The notes under the pieces are model-generated. The model did no database searches and was not told where the DNA came from. It was given only the letters and a program-made list of their open reading frames with translations. Both the position numbers and the translations under genes were made by a program. Below, in pieces: positions 1-10,435 of a stretch of DNA of 64,000 nt. Position 1 is the first letter of the stretch. Each line of letters begins with the position of its first letter. The DNA comes from Ezakiella sp. GTDB lineage: Bacteria; Bacillota; Clostridia; Tissierellales; Peptoniphilaceae. The DNA lies in contig JALFRW010000021.1 in NCBI GenBank assembly GCA_022778715.1, positions 1 to 64,000 of the forward strand, written 5' to 3'.

Positions 1-1
1 T

Positions 2-871
2 TGTGGAAGTGGAAGTTTACTGTTGCAGATGAAAAAGCAATTTGATGAACATATCATTGATGAAGGATTTTTTGGACAGGAAATAAATATGACCAACTTT
101 AACTTGGCACGTATGAATATGTTCCTTCACAATGTGAATTACAATAACTTTTCAATTAAAAGGGGAGACACTCTAATTAACCCCTTACATAAAGATGAAA
201 AGCCCTTTGATGCCATTGTTTCAAATCCTCCCTATTCAATAAAGTGGTTGGGAGATGCTGATCCTACTCTGATAAATGATGAAAGATTTGCACCGGCGGG
301 CAAATTGGCACCAAAGTCTTATGCCGATTATGCCTTTATTATGCACTCATTATTCTATCTTTCAAGCAAGGGCAGAGCAGCCATCGTATGTTTTCCGGGA
401 ATTTTTTACAGAAAAGGCGCTGAAAAAACAATTAGAAAATATCTTGTAGATAATAATTTTATTGACTGTATTATTCAGCTTCCGGAAAATCTATTCTTTG
501 GAACTTCAATAGCCACTTGTGTTTTAGTCATGGCAAAAAACAAGACAGAAAATAAGGTACTGTTTATTGATTCCAGCAAAGAATTTAAGAAAGAAACAAA
601 TAATAATATTTTAGAAGAAAAAAATATTGAAAAAATTCTTGATGAGTTTAGAAATAGAAAAGAAGTAGAATACTTTTCAAGATATGTAGATAAGGCGGAA
701 ATTGAAGAAAATGATTATAATCTTTCAGTTTCAACTTATGTAGAAAAGGAAGATACAAGAGAAAAGATTGATATAAAAGTTTTAAATAGGGAAATTGAAG
801 AAACTGTCAAGAAAATAGATGAGCTTAGAGCTTCTATAAATGAAATTGTAAAGGAGCTGGAAGATGAGTAA
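2..871 (+). CDS. hsdM: Type I restriction-modification methyltransferase subunit M, 5' end outside window
   Basis: This is the C-terminal part of the N6-adenine DNA methyltransferase subunit of a type I restriction-modification complex (M2S, or R2M2S with HsdR). The frame is open from base 2. Its first residues, CGSGSLLL, are the end of the S-adenosylmethionine-binding motif (usually DPACGSGSLL), so the true start lies upstream. The catalytic motif NPPY is seen at about residue 75. A charged, helical C-terminal tail follows, which in this family contacts HsdS. The stop overlaps the hsdS start by 8 bp, so translation is probably coupled. Family assignment is secure; only the N-terminal half is missing. 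Confidence 0.95.
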   Translation, partial: CGSGSLLLQMKKQFDEHIIDEGFFGQEINMTNFNLARMNMFLHNVNYNNFSIKRGDTLINPLHKDEKPFDAIVSNPPYSIKWLGDADPTLINDERFAPAGKLAPKSYADYAFIMHSLFYLSSKGRAAIVCFPGIFYRKGAEKTIRKYLVDNNFIDCIIQLPENLFFGTSIATCVLVMAKNKTENKVLFIDSSKEFKKETNNNILEEKNIEKILDEFRNRKEVEYFSRYVDKAEIEENDYNLSVSTYVEKEDTREKIDIKVLNREIEETVKKIDELRASINEIVKELEDE

Positions 872-2018
872 GATAGATGAACTACTAAAAAATGAAAAGG
901 TGGAGTGGAAGAAACTAGGAGAAGTTTGCGAAATTGTACGAGGAATTAGAGTAACAAAAAAAGATCTTGTAGAAAACGGAAAATATCCAGTTGTATCTGG
1001 TGGAATAGGATATATGGGCTATATCGATAAACAAAATAGAGATGAAAATACTATAACAATTGCACAGTATGGGACGGCTGGATATGTGAGTTGGCAGAAA
1101 GAGAAATTTTGGGCAAATGATGTTTGTTTTTCTGTATACCCTGATGAAAAAGTATTAAAAAAATATTTGTATCATTTTTTATTGGAGAAGCAAGAGTATT
1201 TATATTCAATATCTAACAAATCGGCAGTGCCATATAGTATCTCTAAAGAAAAAATATTAAAAATTGAAATCCCAATCCCATCCATAGAAACTCAAGAAAA
1301 AATAGTAAAAATACTTGATAAATTCACAAATTATGTTACTGAATTACAGTCTGAATTACAATCTGAATTACAATTTAGAACTAAAGGTTATGAGTATTAC
1401 AGAGATATACTTTTAAGTGAAGATTATTTGAATAAGATTTCAGAAAAAATATTTTTTGAAAACAAATATGAATTGAAAAATGTTACTATAGAAGAAATTG
1501 CAAAAATAAGGAATGGAAAAGATTGGAAATCTTTGGGACAAGGTGATATTCCCGTATATGGTAGTGGCGGCAAAATGAATATCTATGTAAATAAATATTC
1601 ATATAATAAACCTACCGTTTTAATACCTAGGAAAGGTTCAATAAAAAATGTTTTTTATTTAGACGAACCGTTTTGGAATGTAGATACTATTTTCTATACA
1701 GAGATAGATGATAAAAAAATAATCCCTAAGTACTTTTATTATTTTATCGAAAATTTCGATATTGCCAAGTTGAGCACAGATTTTACAAGACCAAGCCTTA
1801 CACAATCAATTTTAAATAAAATAAAAATAGCTTTGCCACCTATTCCAGTTCAAAATAAAGTGGTTGAAATTTTAGATAAGTTTCAATCTTTGCTTTCTGA
1901 CACAAAGGGATTATTGCCTCAAGAAATTGAACAAAGACAAAAACAATATGAATATTATCGCGAAAAACTCTTGACATTTGACGAAAATATGGTAGAGAGA
2001 GAGGGGTTACATCTCTAA
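864..2018 (+). CDS. hsdS: Type I restriction-modification specificity subunit S
   Basis: This subunit chooses the bipartite DNA target of the type I complex. The 384 aa contain two target-recognition domains, each followed by a conserved coiled-coil spacer. TRD1 starts near WKKLGEV (about residue 15) and its spacer contains [16 protein letters not shown]2 starts near [13 protein letters not shown] (about residue 206) and its spacer contains [13 protein letters not shown] and [12 protein letters not shown]. That is the full length and layout of a normal HsdS. AAGGAG lies just before the ATG. The last few codons read through an AG repeat and G run (1994-2006) and then stop. In the next frame the sequence continues directly into a third TRD. 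Confidence 0.93.
   Translation: MSKIDELLKNEKVEWKKLGEVCEIVRGIRVTKKDLVENGKYPVVSGGIGYMGYIDKQNRDENTITIAQYGTAGYVSWQKEKFWANDVCFSVYPDEKVLKKYLYHFLLEKQEYLYSISNKSAVPYSISKEKILKIEIPIPSIETQEKIVKILDKFTNYVTELQSELQSELQFRTKGYEYYRDILLSEDYLNKISEKIFFENKYELKNVTIEEIAKIRNGKDWKSLGQGDIPVYGSGGKMNIYVNKYSYNKPTVLIPRKGSIKNVFYLDEPFWNVDTIFYTEIDDKKIIPKYFYYFIENFDIAKLSTDFTRPSLTQSILNKIKIALPPIPVQNKVVEILDKFQSLLSDTKGLLPQEIEQRQKQYEYYREKLLTFDENMVEREGLHL
1994..2006 (+). repeat. Short slip-prone repeat, (AG)5 followed by a G run, at the hsdS frame break
   Basis: Five AG units (1994-2003) run into GGGG (2003-2006), near the 3' end of hsdS. One extra AG unit, or loss of one G, would move the frame from that of the 384-aa HsdS into the frame of the downstream TRD and bypass the TAA at 2016-2018. 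The tract is short, so it may be a fixed mutation rather than an active phase-variation switch. Confidence 0.6.
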
Positions 2019-2091
2019 GAGGTATTTAACTTTATTAAAAGAAGCTGCGGATATTGTTGGAGTTAAACTGTTTGAAGTTGAATGGAGGACA

Positions 2092-2679
2092 TTGGGAAAC
2101 ATAGGAGTGTTTGAAAATGGAACAGGAATGCCTAAGAGCTTATTCAATGAAAACGGAAATGTTGGAGCAATACATTACGGTCACATTTACACGAAATACA
2201 ACTTATTTGTAAAACAGCCAATCGTTAGAGTAACTAAGCAAAATGCAGATAATCTTAAAAAGGTTAACACTGGCGATTTAGTAATCGCAAAAACTTCCGA
2301 AAATATAGAAGATGTTATGAAAACTGTAGCATATTTAGGCAATACAATCTCAGTAACAGGTGGTCATGCAGCAATATTTAGACATAATGAAAATCCCAAA
2401 TATCTAGCATATGTATTTAACGGCGCAAATTATTTATTAAGACAAAAGAATAAGTTAGCAAGAGGGGTTAAGGTTATTGAATTATCAACTAAGGATATGG
2501 AAAAAATAAAAATCCCATTACCATCTCTCCCAGTCCAAGAATATATTGTTTCTATTCTCGATAAGTTTAATGCACTTATCAATGATATCTCTCAAGGTTT
2601 ACCTAAAGAAATAGAGTTAAGGCAAAAACAGTATGAATACTATAGGGAAAGATTAATGGATTTTCCAAGGAAAAACTAA
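2092..2679 (+). CDS. Additional HsdS half: third target-recognition domain plus spacer (probably frameshifted fragment)
   Basis: This 195-aa frame encodes one TRD and one spacer ([25 protein letters not shown]), so it is half of an HsdS. The only start near it is TTG at 2092, with GGAGG only 3 nt before it. The conserved TRD opening (W-R-T-L-G) and a typical inter-domain linker lie upstream in the same frame, back to a stop at 1993-1995. The missing N-terminal part is therefore coded but has no start codon. It joins the preceding hsdS if the frame shifts at the AG/G repeat at 1994-2006. It could be a reservoir TRD for recombination, a phase-off extension, or a decaying pseudogene. The spacer resembles that of the upstream gene at DNA level (compare about 1920-1975 with 2605-2660). 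Confidence 0.7.
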   Translation: MGNIGVFENGTGMPKSLFNENGNVGAIHYGHIYTKYNLFVKQPIVRVTKQNADNLKKVNTGDLVIAKTSENIEDVMKTVAYLGNTISVTGGHAAIFRHNENPKYLAYVFNGANYLLRQKNKLARGVKVIELSTKDMEKIKIPLPSLPVQEYIVSILDKFNALINDISQGLPKEIELRQKQYEYYRERLMDFPRKN

Positions 2680-2712
2680 TAATTAATAATACAAATGAAA
2701 GGAGGAATTTAG

Positions 2713-5700
2713 ATGTCAGAGAATAAAATAAATTATAATGCATCTACAATTGCCGAAATGACTGGCGGAATTATTTTAGCTAATTTTAAAAAAGACCTTG
2801 AAGTTAGAGAAACTTCCTACCAAAGTGAAGCTGAACTTGAAAGTCAATTAATTGAAAATTTGGTTTCGCAAGGGTATGAGAGGCTTATTGTAAAATCAAA
2901 AGATGAATTATATGTAAATTTAAAAATTCAAATTGAAAAGTTAAATGAAGTTTCTTTTACAAAAAAAGAATGGGAAAGATTTTTACTTGAATATTTGGAT
3001 GCTCCAAGTGATGGTATGATTGAAAAAACTCGAAAAGTTCAGGAAAATCATGTCTATGATTTCATATTTGACGATGGACATTTGCAAAATATTAAGATTA
3101 TTGATAAGAAAAATATTCACAACAATTTTTTGCAAGTTACTAATCAGGTATGTGGCGAAGGAAAAAACAGAAATCGTTATGATGTTACTATTTTAGTAAA
3201 TGGCTTGCCCCTTGTCCATATAGAGCTTAAAAAAAGAGGCGTGAATTTACATGAGGCTTTTAACCAAATTCACAGGTATAGCAAAGAAAGTTTTAACAGC
3301 GATAATTCCCTATACAAGTATGTTCAGATATTTGTCATTTCTAATGGAACTTATACAAGATATTTTGCCAATACAACGGCGCAAAATAAAAATAATTATG
3401 AGTTTACTTGTGAATGGGCGGATGCTAAAAACAAAGTGATTTGTGATTTAGAGGACTTCACTAAGACTTTTTTTGAAAAGCGTGTCATTCTTGAAGTGCT
3501 TACAAAATATTGTGTATTTGATGTCAATAATACTCTTCTTGTTATGAGACCCTATCAAATAGCGGCAACCGAACGAATTTTGTGGAAGATAAAATCAAGT
3601 TATGAGGCGAAAAAAGCGGGCAGACCAGAAGCAGGAGGTTTTATTTGGCACACAACGGGTTCTGGCAAGACGCTTACTTCTTTTAAGGCGGCAAGGCTTG
3701 CTACATCTCTTGATTTCATTGATAAGGTATTTTTTGTTGTAGATAGAAAAGATTTGGATTACCAAACAATGAAAGAATATCAAAGGTTTCAGCCGGACAG
3801 TGTAAATGGAAGTAAAGATACAAAGGAACTTAAAAGGTGTATTGAAAAATATGACAATAAGATTGTAGTTACTACAATACAAAAACTAAATGAATTTGTT
3901 AAGAAAAATCCTGACCATGAAATTTATGATAAACATTGTGTCCTAATATTTGATGAATGCCATCGCTCTCAGTTTGGAGAGGCACAGAAAAATATAAGGA
4001 AGTCATTTAAGAAATATTATCAATTTGGTTTTACGGGAACGCCAATTTTTCCAGAAAATTCTCTTGGTGGAGATACAACGGCAAGTATTTTTGGAGCACA
4101 ACTGCACAGCTATGTTATTACGGATGCTATTCGTGATGGCAAAGTTTTAAAATTCAAAGTGGATTATAATAATATTACACCTAAATTTAAAAAAGCGGAG
4201 AAAGAGGAAGATGAGAAAAAATTAGCTAAATTGGAAAATAAAATGCTACTACATCCCGAGCGAATAAGTGAAATTACAAAACATATTCTAAAGGTATTTA
4301 ATACAAAAACACATCGCAATGAGTTTTATGATATAAAGCATAGAAGGCTCAATGGCTTTAATGCAATGTTTGCTGTGCAAAGTATTGAAGCGGCAAAGTT
4401 ATATTATGAAGAGTTTGAAAGACAACAGAGCAGTTTACCTGAAGAAAAAAGATTGAGAATAGCTACAATTTTTAGTTTTGCACCTAATGAGGAACAAAGA
4501 GCAATTGGAGAAATAGCAGAAGAGGATTTTGATGTTTCAGCAATGGAGATGACGGCAAAGGAATTTTTGGATAAGGCAATTGACGATTACAACACTTACT
4601 TCAAAACTAATTTTTCTACTAATGGAAATGAATTTCAAAACTATTATAAGGATTTGTCTCTTAAAGTAAAAGAGAAGAAAGTCGATTTGCTAATAGTAGT
4701 GGGAATGTTTTTGACTGGATTTGATGCTCCTACATTAAATACATTATTTGTAGATAAAAATTTGAGATATCATGGTCTTATTCAGGCTTTTTCAAGAACT
4801 AATCGCGTACTCAACAAGGTAAAAACTTTTGGCAACATTGTTTGTTTTAGGGATTTAGAAAAAGCTACTCAGGATGCAATCAAGATATTTGGCGATGAAA
4901 ACAGTGTAAACATTATTTTGGAAAAGAGTTATGAAGAGTACATTCATGGTTTTAAAGATGAAGAAACTGGAAATGTAGTCAAGGGTTATATAGATATTTG
5001 TAATGAGATTGTGTCTAAATTCCCTGAACCTACAGAAATTATACTGGAAGCTGATAAAAAAGAATTTGTAAAGCTTTTTGGCGAGCTATTAAAATCCGAG
5101 AATATCCTCAAAAATTTTGATGAGTTTGAAAACTTTGAAAAAATTATCTCAGACAGACAGATGCAGGACATGAAAAGCGTCTATGTTGATATTAGGGAAG
5201 GCATTTTAAATTCAGGGGGCAATGAAAATTCAGAAGGTGATAAAATAGATTTTTCCGATGTTGAATTTCAAATTGATTTACTTAAAACAGACGAGATAAA
5301 TCTTGATTATATTTTGGCTCTAATATTGGAAAAGTCAAAAGAAAATGATGATGTTGAAAGTTTAAAAGCAGAAGTTCGCAGGGTAATCAGGTCAAGCCTT
5401 GGCACAAGGGCAAAAGAAGAATTGATTATGGACTTTATAAATAGCACAAGATTGTCTGAACTAAAAAATAATGACGATATTCTTGAGTCATTCTATAAAT
5501 TTGCAAAGAAAGAGAAAGAGAATAAAATTATATCTTTAGTTGAGGACGAAAATTTGAAAGAAGATTCAAAACGTTTTATAGAAAGATCTATTAATAAAGG
5601 CTACGTAGAATATGCAGGAGATGAGCTAGATCGCATCATTCCGCCGACTTCACGTAGGCATGGCGCTAGAGAAAAGAAAAAGGAATCTGTATTAGAAAAA

Positions 5701-5736
5701 ATAAGAAAAATTGTAGAAATTTTTGTTGGGATATAA
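2713..5736 (+). CDS. hsdR: Type I restriction endonuclease subunit R
   Basis: This is the motor and nuclease subunit of the type I complex, which translocates DNA and cleaves unmethylated DNA at a distance. The 1007 aa show an N-terminal PD-(D/E)XK nuclease site (D-V-T then IELKKRG near residues 155-175), Walker A TTGSGKT near 314-320, and the DECH helicase box near 413. A second RecA lobe contains VVGMFLTGFDAPTLN and an arginine-finger region QAFSRTNR. The charged C-terminal tail is typical of the family. Start is ATG with AAGGAGG 6 nt upstream. It lies 33 bp after the HsdS fragment and probably belongs to the same transcript. Length and motifs indicate an intact protein. Confidence 0.96.
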   Translation: MSENKINYNASTIAEMTGGIILANFKKDLEVRETSYQSEAELESQLIENLVSQGYERLIVKSKDELYVNLKIQIEKLNEVSFTKKEWERFLLEYLDAPSDGMIEKTRKVQENHVYDFIFDDGHLQNIKIIDKKNIHNNFLQVTNQVCGEGKNRNRYDVTILVNGLPLVHIELKKRGVNLHEAFNQIHRYSKESFNSDNSLYKYVQIFVISNGTYTRYFANTTAQNKNNYEFTCEWADAKNKVICDLEDFTKTFFEKRVILEVLTKYCVFDVNNTLLVMRPYQIAATERILWKIKSSYEAKKAGRPEAGGFIWHTTGSGKTLTSFKAARLATSLDFIDKVFFVVDRKDLDYQTMKEYQRFQPDSVNGSKDTKELKRCIEKYDNKIVVTTIQKLNEFVKKNPDHEIYDKHCVLIFDECHRSQFGEAQKNIRKSFKKYYQFGFTGTPIFPENSLGGDTTASIFGAQLHSYVITDAIRDGKVLKFKVDYNNITPKFKKAEKEEDEKKLAKLENKMLLHPERISEITKHILKVFNTKTHRNEFYDIKHRRLNGFNAMFAVQSIEAAKLYYEEFERQQSSLPEEKRLRIATIFSFAPNEEQRAIGEIAEEDFDVSAMEMTAKEFLDKAIDDYNTYFKTNFSTNGNEFQNYYKDLSLKVKEKKVDLLIVVGMFLTGFDAPTLNTLFVDKNLRYHGLIQAFSRTNRVLNKVKTFGNIVCFRDLEKATQDAIKIFGDENSVNIILEKSYEEYIHGFKDEETGNVVKGYIDICNEIVSKFPEPTEIILEADKKEFVKLFGELLKSENILKNFDEFENFEKIISDRQMQDMKSVYVDIREGILNSGGNENSEGDKIDFSDVEFQIDLLKTDEINLDYILALILEKSKENDDVESLKAEVRRVIRSSLGTRAKEELIMDFINSTRLSELKNNDDILESFYKFAKKEKENKIISLVEDENLKEDSKRFIERSINKGYVEYAGDELDRIIPPTSRRHGAREKKKESVLEKIRKIVEIFVGI

Positions 5737-6332
5737 TTCCAGTTTATTATTTTTTATATAAGAATTGATTTTTATATGATGGTGAATAAATTGAGATTAG
5801 AAAAATTAGAAGAAGTTGATATTAAGCACCTGTAAACATGAGCAATATGATTTTTTTAGAATGGTTATCAAAAGAAGAAAATAGTTAAATGCTATGTGAG
5901 AAAATAGGATAACATTGACAGAGATAAATAAAAAAATTTTGACCTTATTCAGTTTTTAAAAAACTATGAAATTATTAAGGAAAAGAGGTTAAAAGATAAA
6001 AAGCTATAAGTGGATAAACTTATAGCTTTTTAAAATTATTTACAAATTTTTAATTCTAAACTTATTATCTACTTAAGAGATCCTGCTAGATGACTAGCAA
6101 ACATTCTATAGGAAGCAATAAATCAAGAGTTAAATACTAATAAGTTCTTCTTTCATTTACCCCATATTAACCTATTCGTCCAATAATCGGCGGACAAACA
6201 TGGTGTGAGTCCAATTGGTCTTAGTAATGTAGCTTTCAAAGATCTCTATGGCAGTAGAAATGAAATCAAAATATTACTTACTCCAATTAGAACTATCTTC
6301 TTGCTTAAATTCTCTTTCGTAAATCTCTTCCA
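5737..6332. other. Intergenic region without a supported gene
   Basis: About 600 bp between hsdR and the converging ABC permease. Only very short open frames are present, none with both a ribosome site and recognisable protein. A terminator hairpin is at 5999-6030. The 6040-6330 part carries scattered protein-like stretches on both strands interrupted by stops, which may be decayed coding sequence. I could not assign them. Confidence 0.5.
5999..6032 (+). terminator. Hairpin terminator after the hsd operon
   Basis: A perfect 12-bp inverted repeat (arms 5999-6010 and 6019-6030, 8-nt loop) ends in a T-rich 3' arm. The stem is AT-rich with only a few G-C pairs. It lies 263 bp beyond the hsdR stop and could act in both directions. 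Confidence 0.55.
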
Positions 6333-8813
6333 CTATTCTAAACTTCTTATCCTATCTACAAGACTGTTTTGACTGTGCTTATCATAGAATCTACCTGTAA
6401 ATATTATCCCAATGATTATATTTACAAAGTTTACAAAGATAAGTGGCATGATTATAAATTTATAGGAAGTCCACTTAGCTGCTGACATAAAATCAATCAA
6501 GATATATTTATCTACAAGAAGCATAATGAGAAAAGAAAATAATAATCCACATAAAGAATAAATCAAATTCTTTTTCACCAAATATTTTTTGATATTTTTC
6601 TTCGTCATTCCAATTGCTTCAAGAATTGATAAGTTAACCATATTTTTCAAAATTTCAGTAGCAATAACATTTATAAAATTCAGTACAGAAATTAAGAATA
6701 ATACTATAGATAGACTGTAACCAGCAAATTCTATTAGGTTTTTAAATTCCATTGTAGATTTGATCTGTTGGTCTCTTGAATCGTAGGAAAATCCTGGTTC
6801 ATTTTCAAAAGATTTTAATAACTTATCAAAATCTTCCTTTTCGCTATCTTCTACATCAAATCCATAGGACATTATACTCTTATCTCCTGTGAGCTCTTTA
6901 TACTCATTCGGCTTCATATAAATGTATTCCAAGCCTAAAGTAGGACTAGATTCGTCGTTTACATCTTCCTTAATTACAGGGAAATATCTAAGACCATTTG
7001 AAAAATTATATTCAACTTTTCCCATAACTTGGACTTCTTTGACCTTATTATTAAGATTGATTTTAATTTTATCACCAGCTTTAAATGCAGATTTTTTATC
7101 TCCATATTCTCCTATGATAATATAATTTCCTGTTTGCCATTTTTCTTTATCAAACTCTCCATCTATGAATTTTTGTTTGTCTATTAGATATTCATCTATA
7201 CCAAATAAAATTGGTGCAGCTTTTTTGTCTTCTATTTTAATATCTGGATAATCGTACTCATAACCATAATAGTATAAGGCGCCCCCACCCTTAAAACCCT
7301 TATAGCTTTCTATTTCATCAATAAACTTTTTCTCAATTCTTTCTTCACTACCTAAATACATATATCTAAAATATTTGGGGCTTGCTATATTATAGTCCGT
7401 TACAATTACATCAGATATTCCCTTTTCTAGATCAATATTGCCTGTATAAGTTAAGACACTATTCAAAATAACAGCAGAAAGGCTAATGGAAAGAACTATG
7501 GATATAAATCTAAATTTATTGGAAAATACCTCTCTTCTAGCAAGTTTGCCCAGAGAAATATCCTCGCTTTTATATTTCTTTTTTATCGTGGTTTCATTGT
7601 ATTTGCTGGCATCTATTGGAGAAACTTTTGCTGCATATCTTGCAGGTCTCATCACCGATAGAAATACAGTAAGCAAAGTAAAGGCTGTCGAAAATACTAT
7701 AATTAAGATTATTACCGTGAGCGATAATTTTACATCCGTTAACATCTCATTATTTGCAAATATTTTATTTAAAATAATTTTTCCGATAGAAATTCCAACT
7801 ATATCTCCAACTATTATTGACGGGAGAGAGGCTGCCAAAGACTCAAGATGAACAAGCTTTTTTATTTGTGGCTTTGTCATTCCAATTGTTTTTAAAAGTC
7901 CCAGAAGTTTAATATCTTCATTTACGGATATCTTGAAAATATTGTTTATTATCAAATACCCCGCGACCATGACCAAAATCAAAAAAGCTAAGTATGGTAG
8001 AAAACTATTAAAGTCAAAATTATTACTTCCTGATAAAATATAGGCGAAATTAACTCCGATTCTAATCTCATCGTCAGATAAATTTCCTGCACTATCAACC
8101 ACTTTATAACCATTTCTCTCTGCAATTTTTATAAGTTTATCCCTTATCATAAAGGAATTCTTTAGCATTACTTCCACGTCATTATTATTTTCCGGAAGGG
8201 ATAATTTATCTACATAAGCTTTTGATAAATAGATTTGCCCTACACCAACGTTGGAGTCAATAGGATTTTGAAAAGTCCCCGATATAATAAATTTCTCACT
8301 TCTTTTTTTGATAATTTCTCCAGTATAAGGCTTTTCTATATTGTATGGAATTTCTATCTCTTCTCCAATTTCTCCTTTATAACCTAATTTTTTAGCAGTA
8401 GCTATATCTATAAATGCTTCGTTTTCTTTTTCCGGAAATTTCCCTTTAACTTTTTCTATTAGAGACCATTCAAATCCTTTTTTATCCATATAGGATAGTT
8501 CAGCACTTATTTTTTCATCATCAAGTATTCCAACTTTCTCTCTTACTGAAAAATCCTTTACATCCTTATCTTTGGTTAATATTTCTACATCTTCGTCAGA
8601 AATATCTTTAAAAGAACCATGACTGATTGTGCCAATAGTTTTCATCGTTTGGGTTTCCATGCTTTTTCCTAAACCTAAGGCTACTGAAAACAGACTTGTA
8701 AATAGTATAGAAGTCAAAGCTATAGCTAATAAGAGAATATTTCTCCTACTTTTATTCGCATTTAAAATGTTTTTTGCAAGCCTCCTAATATAAGTCTTAT
8801 TTTTGACTTTCAT
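6333..8813 (-). CDS. ABC transporter permease, FtsX type
   Basis: This is the membrane subunit of an ABC exporter or antimicrobial-peptide-responsive transporter. About 826 aa show an N-terminal membrane segment (about residues 20-45), a large extracytoplasmic domain, three membrane segments of an FtsX domain near 270-400, a second membrane anchor with a second extracytoplasmic domain, and a C-terminal FtsX triplet. The duplicated domain matches COG0577-type permeases. The ATG at 8811-8813 is preferred because it follows GGTGG at good spacing and gives a 17-bp overlap with the ATPase gene. An upstream in-frame ATG (ending 8840) would add nine residues. The upstream ATPase and two-component genes suggest that it detects or removes a cell-envelope antibiotic. 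The substrate is unknown. Confidence 0.9.
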   Translation of the reverse strand: MKVKNKTYIRRLAKNILNANKSRRNILLLAIALTSILFTSLFSVALGLGKSMETQTMKTIGTISHGSFKDISDEDVEILTKDKDVKDFSVREKVGILDDEKISAELSYMDKKGFEWSLIEKVKGKFPEKENEAFIDIATAKKLGYKGEIGEEIEIPYNIEKPYTGEIIKKRSEKFIISGTFQNPIDSNVGVGQIYLSKAYVDKLSLPENNNDVEVMLKNSFMIRDKLIKIAERNGYKVVDSAGNLSDDEIRIGVNFAYILSGSNNFDFNSFLPYLAFLILVMVAGYLIINNIFKISVNEDIKLLGLLKTIGMTKPQIKKLVHLESLAASLPSIIVGDIVGISIGKIILNKIFANNEMLTDVKLSLTVIILIIVFSTAFTLLTVFLSVMRPARYAAKVSPIDASKYNETTIKKKYKSEDISLGKLARREVFSNKFRFISIVLSISLSAVILNSVLTYTGNIDLEKGISDVIVTDYNIASPKYFRYMYLGSEERIEKKFIDEIESYKGFKGGGALYYYGYEYDYPDIKIEDKKAAPILFGIDEYLIDKQKFIDGEFDKEKWQTGNYIIIGEYGDKKSAFKAGDKIKINLNNKVKEVQVMGKVEYNFSNGLRYFPVIKEDVNDESSPTLGLEYIYMKPNEYKELTGDKSIMSYGFDVEDSEKEDFDKLLKSFENEPGFSYDSRDQQIKSTMEFKNLIEFAGYSLSIVLFLISVLNFINVIATEILKNMVNLSILEAIGMTKKNIKKYLVKKNLIYSLCGLLFSFLIMLLVDKYILIDFMSAAKWTSYKFIIMPLIFVNFVNIIIGIIFTGRFYDKHSQNSLVDRIRSLE

Positions 8814-9474
8814 TATTTTCCACCAGCCTTCCATCTTCAATTCTTAAAGATTTTTCTGCAGCTTGAGCGACGGCATCATCGTGAGTAATCATAAGAATAG
8901 TATTTCCAAGCTCTTTATTAATCTTTTTTAATAAGTAAACAACTTGTGAAGATGATTTTGAATCCAAATTACCAGTAGGTTCATCGGCTAGAATTAAAGA
9001 TGGTTTAGTAACTAAGGCTCTTGCTATGGCGACTCTTTGTTGCTGTCCGCCAGATAATTCATTTGGCATTTTATATTTTTGATCACTTATTTCAAGAATG
9101 TCTATTACAGAATCAACATATTTTTTATCTACCGTATCCCCATCAAGACCAAAGGGAATAATTATATTCTCATATACATTTAACATGGGCAAAAGGTTAT
9201 ATGCTTGAAAGACAAAGCCAATATTTCTTCTCCTAAAAATAGTTCTCTCATCATCTTTTAAAGCATAAATGTCCGTACCATCAATCAAAACTTTTCCGCT
9301 TGTAGGATAATCAAGTCCCCCTAATAAATGTAATAGGGTTGATTTACCAGATCCACTTGCTCCAATTATAGAAATAAATTCCCCTTTTTCTACATCGAAA
9401 GATACTCCGTCAAGAGCTCTTACTTCCACGTCATTTGTTTTATAATATCTTTTTAAATTTTCCACTTTTAACAT
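8797..9474 (-). CDS. ABC transporter ATP-binding protein
   Basis: This cytoplasmic ATPase is the partner of the overlapping FtsX-type permease. It has Walker [10 protein letters not shown], signature [15 protein letters not shown], Walker [13 protein letters not shown] and a switch-histidine region ITHD. Its length (about 225 aa) and sequence fit the MacB/LolD/BceA-like group. The frame is open further upstream to 9549, but ATG 9472-9474 is chosen because AGAGGTG lies just before it and the protein then starts MLKVENL, as the family does. Gene order (regulator, kinase, ATPase, permease) with overlaps or short gaps suggests one transcript. Confidence 0.95.
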   Translation of the reverse strand: MLKVENLKRYYKTNDVEVRALDGVSFDVEKGEFISIIGASGSGKSTLLHLLGGLDYPTSGKVLIDGTDIYALKDDERTIFRRRNIGFVFQAYNLLPMLNVYENIIIPFGLDGDTVDKKYVDSVIDILEISDQKYKMPNELSGGQQQRVAIARALVTKPSLILADEPTGNLDSKSSSQVVYLLKKINKELGNTILMITHDDAVAQAAEKSLRIEDGRLVENNESQK

Positions 9475-9562
9475 ATCTATCACCTCTTTACATTTAATAT
9501 AACATTTAAGTCTTACAAAGTACTTACAAGACTTCTTACAGTTTTGCAAGAAAAAAGACTTC

Positions 9563-10435
9563 TCACAAGGGGAAGTCTACTGAAAATTTTATTCTATTTT
9601 CGTCCAAAGATGCTCTTATATTTCCACCATGTTTTTCTATAATTTCTCTGGCTATAAAAAGTCCTAAACCAAGTCCATCTTTATAGACTGAATTTCTTCC
9701 TCTATAAAATCTTTCAAATATCTTTGGCAAAGTTTCTTCCGATAAGTCTTCGCATTCATTTTCTATATCTAGATTATAATTTAGGTAAGATTTATAAACC
9801 CTAATATTAATAGTAGAACCATTTGGCGAGTATTTTATAGCATTATCTATTAGATTGTGAATAGCTTCTTTTAACCATCTCGCATCTAAATCAAAAATTA
9901 AGTCTTCGTCTTTTAAATTTATGCTTATATTTTTTTCGTCTAATGTAACTTTAAATTCTCCTAAAACATCTTGTACCAGTTCTTTTAAATTTGCTCGATT
10001 TTTTTGTAAGGAAATAATATCCGATTCAAGCCTAGAAGATTTTACTAGAGTTTGTATTAAAAATTTTAATTTATTAAGCTCATATTTTATAATTTCAATA
10101 TACTCATCTTTTGGATTATCTTCTAAAAGACTAATATATAACGAAAGATTGGTTATGGGCGTCTTGGTTTGATGAGATATATCCGCTATTAAATCCTTTG
10201 TTTTATTTTTTTCTGTATTTATCTTCTTTTCTTTTACTTGATTTGAATATAAAAATTTAATGAGTTTTGATTTTATTTTAGAAAGTTCCTTTTCATCAAA
10301 TTCGGTAATTTCTAATTTTCCCTTTAAAGCCTTGTCAATATAGTCTGAAAGCTCACGCATTTCATTTCTCAAGACAATATATTTAAATAAAAGAAATCCG
10401 TTTATAATTACTAAAATGCCTAATAATATTTCCAT
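9563..10435 (-). CDS. Sensor histidine kinase of a two-component system
   Basis: This 290-aa membrane kinase has one clear N-terminal membrane segment (about residues 3-22) and only a short extracytoplasmic part. A DHp helix holds the phospho-acceptor H88 in DISHQTKTPI. The ATPase domain has an N-box (HNLIDNAIKYS) and a G-box (DGLGLGLF). The lack of an outside sensor domain is typical of intramembrane-sensing kinases that take their signal from a partner ABC transporter (BceS-like); that role is inferred here from the adjacent transporter. Its start overlaps the response regulator by 16 bp. Confidence 0.94.
   Translation of the reverse strand: MEILLGILVIINGFLLFKYIVLRNEMRELSDYIDKALKGKLEITEFDEKELSKIKSKLIKFLYSNQVKEKKINTEKNKTKDLIADISHQTKTPITNLSLYISLLEDNPKDEYIEIIKYELNKLKFLIQTLVKSSRLESDIISLQKNRANLKELVQDVLGEFKVTLDEKNISINLKDEDLIFDLDARWLKEAIHNLIDNAIKYSPNGSTINIRVYKSYLNYNLDIENECEDLSEETLPKIFERFYRGRNSVYKDGLGLGLFIAREIIEKHGGNIRASLDENRIKFSVDFPL

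Noticed and set aside
6040..6330. Possible decayed gene next to the permease
   Set aside because: Protein-like stretches appear on both strands but are short and interrupted; no family could be recognised.
7486..7851. Plus-strand 121-aa frame inside the permease gene
   Set aside because: Antisense shadow of a hydrophobic membrane protein; no ribosome site.
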